A DNA stretch of 64,000 nucleotides from Pararge aegeria (GCF_905163445.1 NC_053191.1:10416001-10480000); one strand, 5' to 3'; positions 1 through 11,049 are shown, numbered from the stretch's first letter. Numbers and translations are program-made. The notes: a model not told the origin generated them from the sequence alone.

Positions 1-1049
1 ATTTTTATGGAATCAGTATGAGATCACTTCCTATAAAACCCAATAAACATAAAAATCTTGCACCAATATGGTCTGGTCGGCCGCTCTCTTTATTACCTTG
101 ATGTTACTTCCATCTCTCTCTAACGTGAAAGATTAACGCTTACCTGTTCTTGCTATTTCAGTTTAACACACGTGTTGTTTCGTCAAAGATTACTTGTAAT
201 ATTCTTATGCATCATTATTACCTACATTGATGTTTACTCTCAATCTATAAGTTGGACACGTTTGTATGGAATATATTTGTGACGAAATATTGTAGTTGAA
301 CTTGCGTGGAGAGGCTCCATAATATTCAAAATCATTTTCTGTTTCCCGTAGGAATTTAATTTGTTATCAGTTTTTGTTTATTTTCTTGAAAACTATTAGT
401 GTCTTCGTAATCATCTAATTAAACACTTGTAAAAATGTAAAGTTAATTTCTACTTAGCCCCCAAAATTAGTTCACAAATCAAAACTCTTAAAAGTATTTA
501 CATAATTCAACACGCATACAATATAGATTGGAATGCTATAGTTATCAGGATCCAGACGAAGGTAATTTAGGTTAAATACATGTTTAATCTAATTCTATTA
601 CCTGAACTCTTTCACGCAACAATTACTTAATGAAACGTTTTGGCTAAAATTTGGAAGCTTATAGGTATCCTGATTTATCACATTGTCTTATGCATTTTGA
701 TTGAGATTATCCGGAAAATAATGGGTTCCGCGGGAATAACTATAACCGAATTCCAAATAAATAGTAATTTATTTATTTTTAATTAAGAACTATGTAAATT
801 TAACTATTTTTTAAGCAAGCAGAAGTCCTTGCCATTTGGCTATCACCACTTAAATATCATATTACGCTCTTACCACAACTTAATAGTTCATAAAGAGCGT
901 CATCATTACCATGCGCATTGAAGCATAATTTGTTGATTTAAAGCCATTAAAAGCGTTATTTATTAATAACATGTGAATTATTTAGGTAATATATTAAAGA
1001 AGTTTTAATTTTTGGTCTAACCTGTTGCATCTTTTAATGAAATAATCTA
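1..1049. other. AT-rich 5' flank, nothing recognised
   Basis: No open frame, splice-flanked exon or repeat that I recognise. Base composition rises in GC only at about 1050, where the BICDR 5' region begins. It could hold distal regulatory DNA, but no specific site can be supported. Confidence 0.6.
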
Positions 1050-1229
1050 TGCCACTATAGGCTCGATCCACCTCGGAGGCTTTGTATCGCTTTGTTGTGT
1101 CCGAGCCGTCGCCGAGGCAACACATTGCTTCGCCCGCGAGTGTACCGACATAACAATATCGTGTTTCGTGCTTGTGCAGTGCCAGTGACACGGAAATGAT
1201 TACGCTCGTAATCTCATAAAAATATTATA
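1050..1229 (+). promoter_or_regulatory. GC-rich putative promoter / 5' UTR of the BICDR transcript
   Basis: This is a short island richer in G, C and CpG than the surrounding AT-rich DNA (for example around 1100-1140). It directly precedes a small ORF and the BICDR start codon, which fits a core promoter or 5' leader. No TATA box is evident and the transcription start cannot be placed. A 65-codon frame on the opposite strand covers the same island and is probably a chance product of its composition. Confidence 0.45.
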
Positions 1230-1364
1230 ATGGCATTAAAAAAGGATTTCGACATACCAATGAACATTTTTAAACAGATCAAGCTGCCCAAGCCAGTGAA
1301 AATACAGCAGGCATTCGAGAAGCTGTTCAAAAAGAACAACTACACGAAAATAGTGCAGAGTTAA
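1230..1364 (+). CDS. 44-residue small ORF upstream of BICDR (uORF or microprotein)
   Basis: An ATG at 1230 opens 44 codons ending in TAA at 1362-1364, 32 bases before the BICDR start at 1397 and in a different frame. I do not recognise the protein. It is strongly basic (about ten Lys against three acidic residues), starts M-A-L-K-K-D-F, has a central P-K-P, and has a C-terminal part rich in Phe, Lys and Asn. Codons favour G or C at the third position in roughly 26 of 43 cases, which is unusual for this AT-rich neighbourhood and argues for selection as coding sequence. The start context (AATATG G) is acceptable. It is probably on the same mRNA as BICDR, either as a repressive uORF or as the first cistron of a dicistronic transcript. 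Chance is the alternative. Confidence 0.5.
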   Translation: MALKKDFDIPMNIFKQIKLPKPVKIQQAFEKLFKKNNYTKIVQS

Positions 1365-1396
1365 CTTTATTGGTTAGTTATTATAGTTGAAATTAA

Positions 1397-1822
1397 ATGG
1401 CCGCAGAGTTTAGTGCAAATATTAGTAGAAGTAGTAGAAAAAACTCCGATTACACTGATAAAGAGCCGCCGGACCGATCGCCTAATTTTATAACTGAACA
1501 AACTGAATTTGTCGGGAAAGGCAGTACTAAGACATTAAAACATAGAAGGACCAGAAGTAGGAGTGGTAACAGAAAACCGCCGGCACTTTTGAGCCTGTCG
1601 GATGAAAACTTTTTCGAGGATCTAGAAGATTACGTTAAAGTCATGGCTGTAGCAAGAGATACAGTGGTGAATGAGAATACAGACGATGTATGGACCCAAC
1701 TACAACAAAAGGAATCTGATTTGCTGCTGGCAGCAGAATTGGGTAAAGCTTTGCTGGAGAAAAATGAGGACTTGAAGAAAGAACAGGAGCGTTTGGCAGA
1801 GGAATACTCCAAAAAACTTGAG
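1397..1822 (+). CDS. First coding exon of a Bicaudal-D-related (BICDR / BICDL1-like) dynein adaptor
   Basis: The exon encodes 142 residues and ends exactly at a codon boundary before the donor GTGAGT at 1823. BICDR proteins link cytoplasmic dynein-dynactin to cargo such as Rab6 vesicles through long coiled coils. Residues 1-65 are polar and Ser/Arg/Lys-rich, probably disordered, with a basic patch at about 48-60. Residues 66-95 contain an acidic Leu/Phe segment. A coiled coil begins near 100. Residues 111-121 (L-A-A-E-L-G-K-A-L-L-E) are the CC1 box, whose Ala-Ala-x-x-Gly (A112, A113, G116) binds dynein light intermediate chain and is diagnostic of the BICD/BICDR group. Family members are several hundred residues long, so this is only the N-terminus. 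Reading through the donor gives six more codons and a stop, which I regard as intron. No later exon was recognised in this window. The ATG is the first in frame, with context TTAAATGG. Confidence 0.85.
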
Positions 1823-1828
1823 GTGAGT
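1823..1828 (+). other. Splice donor of BICDR exon 1
   Basis: AG|GTGAGT, close to the consensus donor, in phase 0 after the Leu-Glu codons. It begins an intron whose acceptor is not identified. Most of the window could lie in this intron if the gene continues beyond it. Confidence 0.8.
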
Positions 1829-2233
1829 TTTTTGTCTGCATGAACAAATTGGCTTCGTGCTGTTTGTTATTGTTTTATTTGTTTTGTAAACACCCCATAG
1901 AAGCGACCACAAAGAAATATCAAGAGTAAATAGACGCAAACTCAGAAACAACAGGTTTTGGTAAGGTAACAGGATCAGAAAGGATACGCTGTAACGCATA
2001 AATCCTTTCTGGCCTGCTATACAATAGATTGTGTTAATCCAGGAACAATATACTAAACTCAGGCTTTAGTCTTCTAGCATTTGGTTTTTATTTTGTTATC
2101 TTGTAGCAAAGGAGCTATATCATTCAAACATTATTATCCATTCAATGTGTTCTTTGCATATAAGAAAAATCTGCAATCTGCTCTGCTGCACATAATCTCC
2201 GGCTGTCTGCAAGTTTTCATCCAACTTCCAAGG

Positions 2234-2285
2234 ACAAAACAAATGGGGCTCAAAGGGGGGACCCTTTGAGGCTCATTTGTTTTGT
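2234..2285. repeat. 24-bp imperfect hairpin in BICDR intron 1
   Basis: The arms at 2234-2257 and 2262-2285 are reverse complements except at two positions and are separated by four bases. The loop is too short for a typical microRNA precursor, so an inverted duplication is more likely. Confidence 0.75.
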
Positions 2286-2319
2286 TTACAATACCCTTAA
2301 AACAAAATATGATCTAGCC

Positions 2320-2490
2320 TATTATTGTGTATACATATCTAAACTACATTATATTGACGGGTCTAAAAGTAGTGCTATCCTTTTTAAACTTAACCTCGGG
2401 ATAACGATAGTGCTATTTTTACACTTTTCTATTTCGTTTACTCTTATTAAGCACTTACCCCTACTTAAACTAGTTCCATTCGATGTAAAT
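2320..2490 (-). repeat. Copy of a dispersed repeat with 'atagcacta' core
   Basis: The segment has two nearby 'gtgctatc/ttttta' blocks that match, in reverse, the blocks at about 10.1-10.5 kb and 62.9-63.2 kb. It is probably an old non-autonomous element in the intron. The boundaries are approximate. Confidence 0.4.
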
Positions 2491-2499
2491 GTATAGGAA

Positions 2500-4150
2500 T
2501 GTATACATTTCTATAGGTATTAAAGGTCGTTAGTCATTTCTAAGAGTTTATTTTTGTCAACGACTACTAAATTTAGTCGTAGCCTTTCACTTACTAATAG
2601 CTTTACCAATTATTTACGGATATTTTGAACTGTCACCAGGGTTGCCACATCTCTTACTATTGTTTATTTATTCTAATTTCTATATAGTTACTTGGATTGT
2701 TTAGATACTTAATCTGGAGTAATATTTGTATGGTGTTTATTACAGATAAAAAATAAACACAAATCAAATAGTCCGTGTGCAATGGTTCCAAGTATTGCTT
2801 TGCCTAACTTCCGCATTTAGTTCTTAGACAGTAAGCGAAGTTGAAAAAAAGGTTTAGGGAATAATTAATTATTTACTATACAGTTGCAAACACTTGCAAA
2901 TCATTAGTGATTTTCTTATTGAAATAAAGAAAGAACACACTTTTAGTTTATCTACTGATTAATTAACAATTGTTAGGTTTAAAGACAGTTATTCTCAAAA
3001 GAAACTGTTTCAATAAAATGATAAATTAAAATTAGCATAAAGAAGTGGTAATATATTATGAAGTTAGTGTTATAGAAAACAAAACAAACACATAAATACA
3101 ACAGGTGGCGCGTTGATAAAAAATTTAAGCAATGCTTTTTTTAGCTTATTTTTAAATGATTTAAAAGATTTCTCGCAAAAAATATCTTTGGGTAGACTAT
3201 TGTATAGTAGTGCTCTCTCAACCTGTTCGTAAGATTTTATAAAGATATGCGTTAGACCTTACTAAATCAGTCTTCTTAAATACCAGAATCATAAGTTATA
3301 ACTATTGGTAAGATTTCTTACATACAGAGTTACAATTAACTAAATCAGGCTTACCAAAGGCAATCAAAATTATGGTACGGTTTCTATTAGTGGTATCTGC
3401 TAGAATAGTTAACATAATATCTAAAGTAATTATAATTTATGACGAAAAGTATGTTTATAACAATGAATCACCCACTTGAAATAACGTTTTCCACATAATA
3501 TGTAACCAATGATTTCCTGATAAGCTGATAACACTTTTATTTCATAAATAGACCACGTATCTATTATAACATTGACTAGAACATGTTAACATGAACATGG
3601 ACTATATTTTATGAGACGCCTGTGCTTTAGAATATCATAACTATAGATCTTAAGCTCTTAGTAGGCGAATGTACTCGCCACAAAAAAACCAGGAGTCCAG
3701 TTGTGATGGAATTAATATGGCATGCTGAAATATTCACTTGCAAGACATCAAAGTTCCTGGAATGTCAACTTTAAATGACTCGTAAGAGATCAAACGAATA
3801 TTCGAGCCGGTCATGTTTCTCTAATAACTGAATGTTACCATTTTAGTTGTATCTAATTAACTAGGCCGAAGATCAATTTTTCCATTGCGTAAATTCGTTA
3901 CAAATTGTTCAAACATTTAAAGCTTTGGGAAATTTAAAATTGGAACAAAAGTTTGCTAGGCCTTATAGATTAGATTTATAGATAGATTCGAGTCTGGATA
4001 CTAAAGTAACAAGTTCAATAACGGAAAATGATGAAAATTCCATTATAGACAACCGAACTATCTTATTTTTAAATACAGTTTTACAAACTGTCTTTTTTTT
4101 TCATCAACGGGGGCAAAATCTTTTAAACCAAGTGTATATTCAAGTTAATT
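2500..4150. other. AT-rich non-coding (intronic) DNA, nothing recognised
   Basis: No coding exon or identifiable repeat was seen. Several short direct A/T runs occur but none stand out. Confidence 0.5.
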
Positions 4151-4159
4151 TCCTTCGGG

Positions 4160-4410
4160 AGTTATCGGGTTATATGGATTTTTAGACACTTAACCCCAGA
4201 AGTCACATACATTGGGAGGTTCCGGAATCTCCTAGAGATGCACAGGTGCTTCACTTGCGCAACATTTGATGAGTTAGCCACGGCGATTAATGCCACATCA
4301 AGCAGCCGTGCCGTATGTCCGTGGTCGTAAGAAGAGCTCGAAAGATGAACTGCTGACGCTCCGTCTGGCTGCACGCGATCCTGATGCCCCTTTGTCTGGG
4401 GCTATTAAAT
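4160..4410. repeat. GC-richer unclassified segment, probably repeat-derived
   Basis: The composition changes abruptly and frames are open on both strands over about 200 bases (4290-4508 on + and 4162-4374 on -). Neither product resembles a protein I know, and there are no flanking splice sites. It is more likely a decayed repeat than a gene. Confidence 0.3.
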
Positions 4411-5187
4411 ATATGAATTTAGTTACCAATCATTTATATGGGTGGTTTTTTTTCAAGTTTCCCGTGAAGATTAATTTCAGTCTACGTACATTAATGTCAA
4501 TCGCCTGAAAAGTCAAACATACCTCTATATTCCAATATGTTCTGATAATAATTCTGATTATTTTAGATATTGCGAAAATTCCGATGTCTGTCACCCTTAT
4601 CTCGATTTCTTATCAGTTTTTGCTATCGCAGATTGTATTGCGGGCGTGATGGATGCAGTAAACACTTACATACGCGAATCACAAATAAACTCACATCGAA
4701 ATGGCTTTAGAGAATGAAAGGGAAACAAGAGCACAAAACTTTAACTTGCTAATGAAAGAAACATATCTGATTGGCAATAAATAACTTTGCAAAACCGTCT
4801 CGTTTTTATGCCAATTTCTAAAATTTGGGTTAAAACTTTTAAAATGTAATGCCGTTATAAGATGGCTTTTAATTCACATTAGTCAGACACGAAACGAACG
4901 ACGGTGTTGTCGAAGACAGGTTCTTTGGATTTTGAGGTGGTTCTTTACCTTAACCAAAAACCTGTTGACCATGTAAATCGTACTATCTGCTAATGACTAA
5001 ATTTCGGTCGTAATAAAACAAGAAACACTTAAGAAATGCTACGTTTTCGAACATGTTTCTGAATTCGCTCAATATATGTGTGGTATGTCTGGTGCTTTTT
5101 TCAGAGATGCTAATAGAAGTCTGAAGTAGGTTATGCTGGCTCTGTTTTAAAAAGTTGCCCTTTGTAAATCTAAATCGATGGTTATAG

Positions 5188-5270
5188 TACCATCGATTGA
5201 TAATAATAATAATAATAAAAGCTTTATTTACATTCCTTATAATTATACACTACTCTACTCTTACTGGCTA
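5188..5270 (-). repeat. LINE 3' tail with (TAA)n
   Basis: A (TAA)n run at about 5200-5217 is followed by a reversed AATAAA-like signal ('ctttattta'). This is the layout of a non-LTR element 3' end lying on the - strand. Confidence 0.4.
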
Positions 5271-5287
5271 AATATAATCTTCTAGTA

Positions 5288-5704
5288 TCTATCTATATAT
5301 ATAAAAGAGAAAGTGTGTGGGTATGTTCCTTATAGGCTCCGAAACGGCTGGACCGATTTCAATGAAACTTTCATTGAAATCGGTCTTGGGATCGGGAATC
5401 TCCGGATTGACCTGGCGAGTAATCCTGTAACGTTTGGTGTCGATCGGAGCACTCCTATTTTTGAACTGTCAAACTGTCAAATACTGATTTTATTTACTAT
5501 GATGATATTCTGTTGTTGGGTGTACATGGGTGTAGATAATGATCTTCACTCGCTCGAAAAGACATTAGAAGAGAATGAATACGGAGAGAAATGAATGATT
5601 TAATTTATTATGAGCCTTAAATTAAAAATTTAATGATGTAAGTTTATTGTTTAAATAAAATAAAGGAAAAACTTACCCCGGCGAAGCGGGCTGGGTACGT
5701 TAGT
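5288..5704 (+). mobile_element. Non-autonomous Helitron-like element
   Basis: The left end starts TCTATCTATATATATAAAAG, followed by a stretch shared with the copy at 52.02-52.22 kb (rising 'gtgtgtgggtatgttcc', then 'ccgaaacggctg', then 'ccggattgacctggcgag'). The right end at about 5675-5704 has a GC-rich hairpin ('ccccggcgaagcgggc') and a degenerate CTAGT-like terminus, which is the usual Helitron 3' signature in Lepidoptera. No Rep/helicase sequence is present. A perfect 17-bp inverted duplication interrupts the left part (5351-5385). Confidence 0.55.
5351..5385. repeat. Perfect 17-bp inverted duplication, 1-base loop
   Basis: The arms at 5351-5367 and 5369-5385 are exact reverse complements. 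The related copy at about 52.08 kb has only the left arm, so the right arm arose later by local inverted copying. Confidence 0.85.
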
Positions 5705-6090
5705 AGAGTTATATATAATTTTTCTTAATCCTAATTTATTATTTTTTATTTTTGATGTTTTCCAAACTAAGTAATATATTGCCCTTATTGTATTTATGAT
5801 ATCTAATTTTTGATATTTATGTAAGTAAATGCCTCCTCCATATTTTTCCCATTTGTGCCTGTCCCTTGCTACAGTGCTCCATGTCTTACCCGCAATTTTC
5901 GCGATGTCGTCCTCCCATCTTTTCAATGGCATACCGGGTCTTCTTTTCCAATCCATGGGATGCCAGTTGGTTACTATTTTTGTCCATCTACTATCTTGAC
6001 ATCTTTGAATGTGACCCACCCATCTCCATTTAAGTTGTAGAATTTGCTTTATGGCGTCTCTTGCTTTGGTTTCTCGCCCTATATCAGAGC
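5705..6090 (-). mobile_element. 5'-truncated RTE-like LINE fragment (RT C-terminus)
   Basis: On the - strand, about 90 codons from 6088 downward read as the C-terminal domain typical of lepidopteran RTE-type reverse transcriptases. The pattern is a Trp-rich 'KWRWVGHI' block, then 'RRPGMPLKRWEDDI', then 'ARDRHKWEKYG'. The catalytic RT domain is absent, as expected after 5' truncation. It abuts the Helitron end at 5704. Confidence 0.65.
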
Positions 6091-6094
6091 ACCT

Positions 6095-7290
6095 AAACCG
6101 ATGGTACTACTGGACCAAAACATCATAGTCACCTTCCCGCAACGTTATAACTTGAAGCATACGAGTTCCTAAGATGGGTTACACTGGAGAGCGTGTCTCT
6201 CTAACGTTACTCTATATTTTATGAAGGGTTACAGATATGGCTTGTCTCAGTTTTGAAAATTACTTAGTATTATTCCGGCTAGAAACCGATTACAGATATC
6301 ATCTAATGATGAAATTACATACACCGACGGATGTCCACTACTGGACATACACTGTTTCTTTCTAATTCATTTCTAAATTCCACTTGTACTGTTCGGCTTA
6401 TCAAAAGCTGATCTGTGTATATTTCTTAGCTAATGGGGCTAGGGCTACAAACGCTGCGTTTATGAACCCCAGCGTACTTTGGCTCTCCAGTTGATGATCC
6501 CACATTCCTGATTTAAACACGGAGAGATACCTCCTGAAAGCTGCATTATTGAGAGCTCTGCACTCAATGGAAATAACTCCATTATTGATACGCTTTTTAT
6601 TCAATTCTAGATAAGCACGTTTTCATCTCTACCATTTATTCGCTTAGATCGCAGTCAAAAACAAGCCTGATATAGAAATAAAAAAAGGCGGACATTATAA
6701 CCCTGAGCTGTATGAATCAGAGAAGAGGAAGTGAAAAGCTTCGTGTGAATTGGCGGTTTGCCAATACAGTAGAAGTGGAGATTCTAGTGTCTGGTACCAA
6801 GGTCAGAATCTGGTACGATTAATGACATTATATGTATAACAAGTTGTCTAATTCATGAAACTTTATATATTTACCTAATTCATAGAACTCACTCATTGTA
6901 CAATTAAACCATACTATCCCTTAAGTTAATTAAACAGTAGTAGGGAGTCGGAGTACCATGATTGTTCTCAAAGAATTAACCACTAGTAGGTAAATACAGT
7001 AAATCATGTTTCTTATGAAATAAAAATAAACACAAACTGTTAAGCATGAAAATCATCACCATTGAATAATAAATGAGTTTAGCAAGCCAGAAATCTTACA
7101 CAAAATGTACAGAATACTACTACTTGCTTACAAAATGCATTTGTACGTTAGGAAGAAGAGATAGCTGCTAGTTTTTGTAAAATGTTTTCTTTTTTACAAA
7201 TATGTACTAACATAGATCGTTGAACTCTATCAAATCGCACGATGCTGTATAGCTTCTAATAGGATTTAAGCTAGAATGTGTTGTAATAAT
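6095..7290. other. Non-coding DNA, nothing recognised
   Basis: A 67-codon frame at 6401-6604 (-) has no recognisable features. The rest is AT-rich. Confidence 0.45.
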
Positions 7291-7395
7291 AAATAAAATG
7301 TGTGTAAAAGACAATACAAACACCGCCATCTAGTCCCCAAATAAGCGTAGCTTGTGTTATGGGTACTAAGATGTTAGTGAATAGATAGATACATT
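7290..7395 (-). mobile_element. Truncated tRNA-derived SINE (family B, 3' half)
   Basis: The segment matches the 3' half of the full copies at 35.46 and 53.16 kb ('gcgtagcttgtgttatggg' and flanks). The tRNA-like head is missing. Confidence 0.6.
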
Positions 7396-7837
7396 TTGGT
7401 CGTTTGTTTTTACATAACCGTCAGTTACGTTAATGGAAACCATTGATCAAAGTCACGGTTCAAATTCAAGATCAAATAAACCTTACAGAAGTGCATGAGG
7501 TATTTAATGGTGTCAGACGGTGACCTCATGGGAACCGGTTCGGAATCATGCAATTATGTTTCCGTGTGTCGTTGACCGTCCGGTGATATTTGGATATGGA
7601 TTCTCTGATTGGAATAGTATTGGTTATAGACCGAGATATAAAATTTATTAAAATCTAGTTTTGCAAAATTTGTGTGTAATCTTTTATTTCGCTTTTTAAT
7701 ACTCAGGTTAAATTAAATTTATTTTAGTTATTTACTCTATGACCACTGACCAGTGACTATATTTGCGCAAATTGTTTTTAATCATTGTCAAGGAGAAAAG
7801 TTAAATAACCTCAGTCAATTATTCATGACCTTTGACA

Positions 7838-7875
7838 ACCTCCATGGCGCAGCGGTGGGTTTAACCACCTTTCAA
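7838..7875 (+). mobile_element. Possible SINE head (family C)
   Basis: The block 'acctccatggcgcagcgg' matches the tRNA-like head (A box) of the SINE at 41.41 kb. No body was clearly aligned. Confidence 0.3.
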
Positions 7876-8844
7876 GCGTCTCCCCATTTTACTTCAAGTG
7901 GATTATAACAGTTGTATCACTTACATCGCAGCCTGCAGCTAGCTAGGACGTGGTTTGCGATGGATCCACTTCCACAATAGCCTTCAATTCCTTATTATCA
8001 ACTTTGGTCTCTTGGTGCAGGTCGAAATTTCCAAAACGAAAACCCTGGAACATAAACGCACTGTGTTTTCCTCTGCGATACCGCCCCAACCATAATTCAT
8101 TCTTAGAGCCGTTTCTGCAGCACTAGTGCCATGATGGAACTCCTACGCGTAAATAACGCGACATTTTAAGTTTTCTTTTTTGTTAAGTGAAGTAACGCAA
8201 AGAAAAAGCCTAAAGAGGAAAAAAAAAATGAGAATTAGGGTTTTTAAAACACAAAAGCTTGACTAAATAGCTGTTACATATTTGAAATTGGAATTCCTAA
8301 TCGAAGAGGAGATATTTGAGATCAAAGTGGCCAGTACGACAAAACACCAATTTTATATCTAAGAACCTTATATTAATATATGTCTTAATGAATTTAGCAA
8401 GTTCTTACACAACTATTCAATTAATGTGGACATTATAATGATTTAAGTACTTTTATTAAAGTGACACGACCTACAAAAATCTTGATTTTCATGCCCGGGT
8501 ACTTTGACCTCGTAACAAATTATGGTAACTATCTTACCATGTTCAGATTTCACAGATTTATTGTAACTATTTTTGTATAGTTCTTAGAGTTCCTTTGTTC
8601 CTTTTACGGGCTCTATGTACAATGAATATTGAGTAAAATGTTTGTCATGAGTTCTGAAATATCATGAGTTTCTGCAATCGAAGAAGTTTTATTATTGGTA
8701 TACTGTACACTCTCTAATGATTGTGTGACTGTAACATGGCCTAATTGCGAATTGGACTTGCACTTAAAGAGTTCCGTACCATGGAAAAATTTAAAACATT
8801 ATTATCATTATTAATATCGTACAAAAGACACTTTTAATTTTTCG

Positions 8845-8998
8845 GAGGTATGTGCGTTTTAAGGGATTTAATATCACTTGCTTTAACGGTGAAACTTTGT
8901 GAGCCAACCTGCATGTTTAAAAGTTCTCCATAATGTTTTCAAAGGCGCGTGAAGTCTACAAATTCGCACATAGCCAGCTTGGTGGACTACGGCCTAAA
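8845..8998 (+). mobile_element. Decayed SINE family A copy, 5'-truncated
   Basis: The body aligns with the full copy at 61.09 kb: a 'gtgcgtttt' block, 'atatcacttgc', 'cctgcatg', 'agttctccataatgtt' and 'ggtggactacggcc'. The tRNA-like head and the (ATG)n tail are missing. Confidence 0.6.
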
Positions 8999-9054
8999 TC
9001 AAATTTTAATTTTTTGGTTATTATTAGTTGTTGTAACTGTAATATCTACATAAA

Positions 9055-9180
9055 TATACTATTAGGGTTCATGAGATACGGCCCATGACAGACAGACTGA
9101 CAGGCAGGCAGTCGCACATGAGAGGCGTATATAGTCGTTGGCATGCTTTGATGCTTTGCTTACGGTACCCTGTATTTTAC
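9055..9180 (+). repeat. Dispersed repeat ending in 'ggtaccctg'
   Basis: The block 'ttagggttcatgagatacgg' followed by 'gacagacagactgacagg' and ending 'cttacggtaccctg' is a common lepidopteran interspersed repeat in my recollection. Only one copy is seen here, so the call rests on memory. Confidence 0.3.
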
Positions 9181-9582
9181 TATTTGTTTATCATTATTAA
9201 CAAGATAAGTTAGCTTAAGATGCAAGTGGGAAAACCTCAAGGAAATTTAGTATGAAATCATTGTTGTTTGAAGTGTACGGAATATAAAGCAACCGATGAT
9301 TCACCAACAGACTCGACCGGTCCATAAAATAACGTAACTGTTGTTTGGAGTTTTCGTGCAGCCAACTAGATCTTAGTGTTATTTCTAAATAATCTTTTAC
9401 GCTAAGTTATGATTCTCTGTATCTTAGAACGAGTACTTACGCGTTTTGTAATAATTACTGTAGAAAAGAAATTGTTAACTGTAATTTTAGTTTGATATAG
9501 GTGCTAATTATATTTAAAGAGGTCTAAAAATAGTGCTGTCTTTTTAGCAACGAAATTATTATCATACTTATAACTCTTTATT

Positions 9583-9700
9583 TGTGCACCTCACAAGATA
9601 GGTATACAAGAACGAGAGAAAAATGGAGAAAGACAAAGAATACGAAAAACTCCTTTATCGCTTAGTAACAACTTCCAGCAGGCAACCTAAGGATTAGAAA
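9583..9700 (-). mobile_element. Decayed LINE 3' end (family F)
   Basis: It contains 'ttatcgcttagtaa' and 'caggcaacc', matching the copies near 36.96, 44.13 and 44.68 kb. Confidence 0.35.
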
Positions 9701-9822
9701 AAAAAGAAAAGAACAAACTGCAGTTGGTACAAAATTTTAAAACACGCACATGCGAATAATCATATAATACTACATAATACTACATAAACTAATTTACACA
9801 AATAAATCGTACATATATAATA

Positions 9823-10016
9823 AATTCAAAATCAAAATTTCTTTATTCATGTAGGCCTATCACAGGCACTTATGAAGCGTTCATAACTATATGTTTATTA
9901 TTTTTTTATAATTGTAAGGGGATGGTGATAACTTCTTTCGCCAACCTTTACCTAAAGTTACGAGGGTTCCAAACGCGCCCTGGAGTAAGAAGAGCTCACA
10001 ACAAACTTAGCCGGAT
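9823..10016 (-). mobile_element. LINE-type 3' fragment (family D)
   Basis: It shares a 'tttctttatt' start and a 'cgagggttccaaacgcgccc' core with copies at 10.86, 28.71, 58.44 (opposite strand) and 60.35 kb. The reversed AATAAAG signal near the left end suggests that the 3' terminus is at the low coordinate. Confidence 0.55.
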
Positions 10017-10094
10017 AAATATAAACAATTAACTAATGACTATATAACATTAGTATATGGTTAATATTTAGAACACTTTAAATTAATACTGTTA

Positions 10095-10565
10095 AAAGTC
10101 ACCGTCATATAGTGAAAAGAATGGCATTACTTTTAAATGGGTCAATAAAGTTAAGTTTAGGATTTGTGTACAACAGAATTGGTACCAATTGCTGTAGGGT
10201 AGACGGCACAGGTAACTTAGTCGCACCTACACTAGTCCAATCGGGTTGGCAGGACTTAAAAATTAATTTCACAGTTCAGTGAATTTGTTTGTTGTGTCTA
10301 TTTAGTTAAGTGATATATGCACAACAGTATCTCAGTCCCACCGACTCTAATTTCTTTTAAATGGATCAATTTAGTTTAGAGATTTGTGTAAACAAGATTT
10401 AGCACCAATGCCCGTAGATATACAAATAACTTATTCCCAACCACGCCGGTCCAATTCTGGTTGGCGGGCTTTAACGATTATTTTCACAGTTTAGTGAGTT
10501 TGTTTTTTGTGTGTTAATTTAGTTTAGTTTAGAAATGTATGCAACAGAATCACCACCATTGCATG
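10095..10565. repeat. Diverged tandem duplication of about 230 bp
   Basis: Unit 1 (about 10118-10345) and unit 2 (about 10346-10565) share, in the same order, 'cttttaaatgg.tcaat', 'gatttgtgta.aac', 'gtccaat.cgggttgg', 'ttttcacagtt.agtgaatttgttt' and a 'gcaacag' end. Both also resemble the repeat at 62.9-63.2 kb. Confidence 0.65.
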
Positions 10566-10863
10566 CTTTGTTCTTTGTTCGGACTAGTTAAAGACGTAAT
10601 TAATGATTCTGATTTACATGGGCTATAAATTACCGGGTCTTTACCTGATAAATATATAATAGCACTTTAACCTAAATACAAACAATTTTATTTAGCAGCT
10701 ATTTTAAGTTTCGGTTTGCACTCAGTCTTATGCATCGATATAACGAGTTTATGGTATTTTGTTAATTATGGGGGAGCATATATAGGACCATTTCCTATAC
10801 CATTATATTAATGCAGTATGAATGGATCATTCATTCAAAATAAAAGATAAATTCAAACTTTTT

Positions 10864-11042
10864 GATTTCGAATCAAAAGCCAAAGAAAAATATTTATTTA
10901 TTGAAATCCATCTAAGGATTTAAATAGGTCCAGCGATGGATTACTATAGCGATAATTACATTCGAAAATTTAAAACTAAAGCTACGACAGTTCCAAACGC
11001 GCCCCGGGTCTAAGTAGTAGCCCACCAAAAAACTTAGATGTT
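10864..11042 (-). mobile_element. LINE-type 3' fragment (family D)
   Basis: It has the 'gttccaaacgcgcccc' core and the same order of blocks as the copy at 9.82 kb. It is more decayed. Confidence 0.5.
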
Positions 11043-11049
11043 GTTTTGA

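Noticed and set aside
994..1191. 65-codon frame on the - strand over the BICDR 5' region
   Set aside because: It shadows the GC-rich promoter island, has no recognisable features and overlaps the presumed 5' UTR.
1823..1843. Reading BICDR on through the donor to a stop after six more codons
   Set aside because: The GTGAGT donor and the known length of the family make this intron sequence rather than a 148-residue protein.
1630..1999. Three - strand frames opposite BICDR exon 1
   Set aside because: They are antisense shadows of the exon and the adjacent intron.
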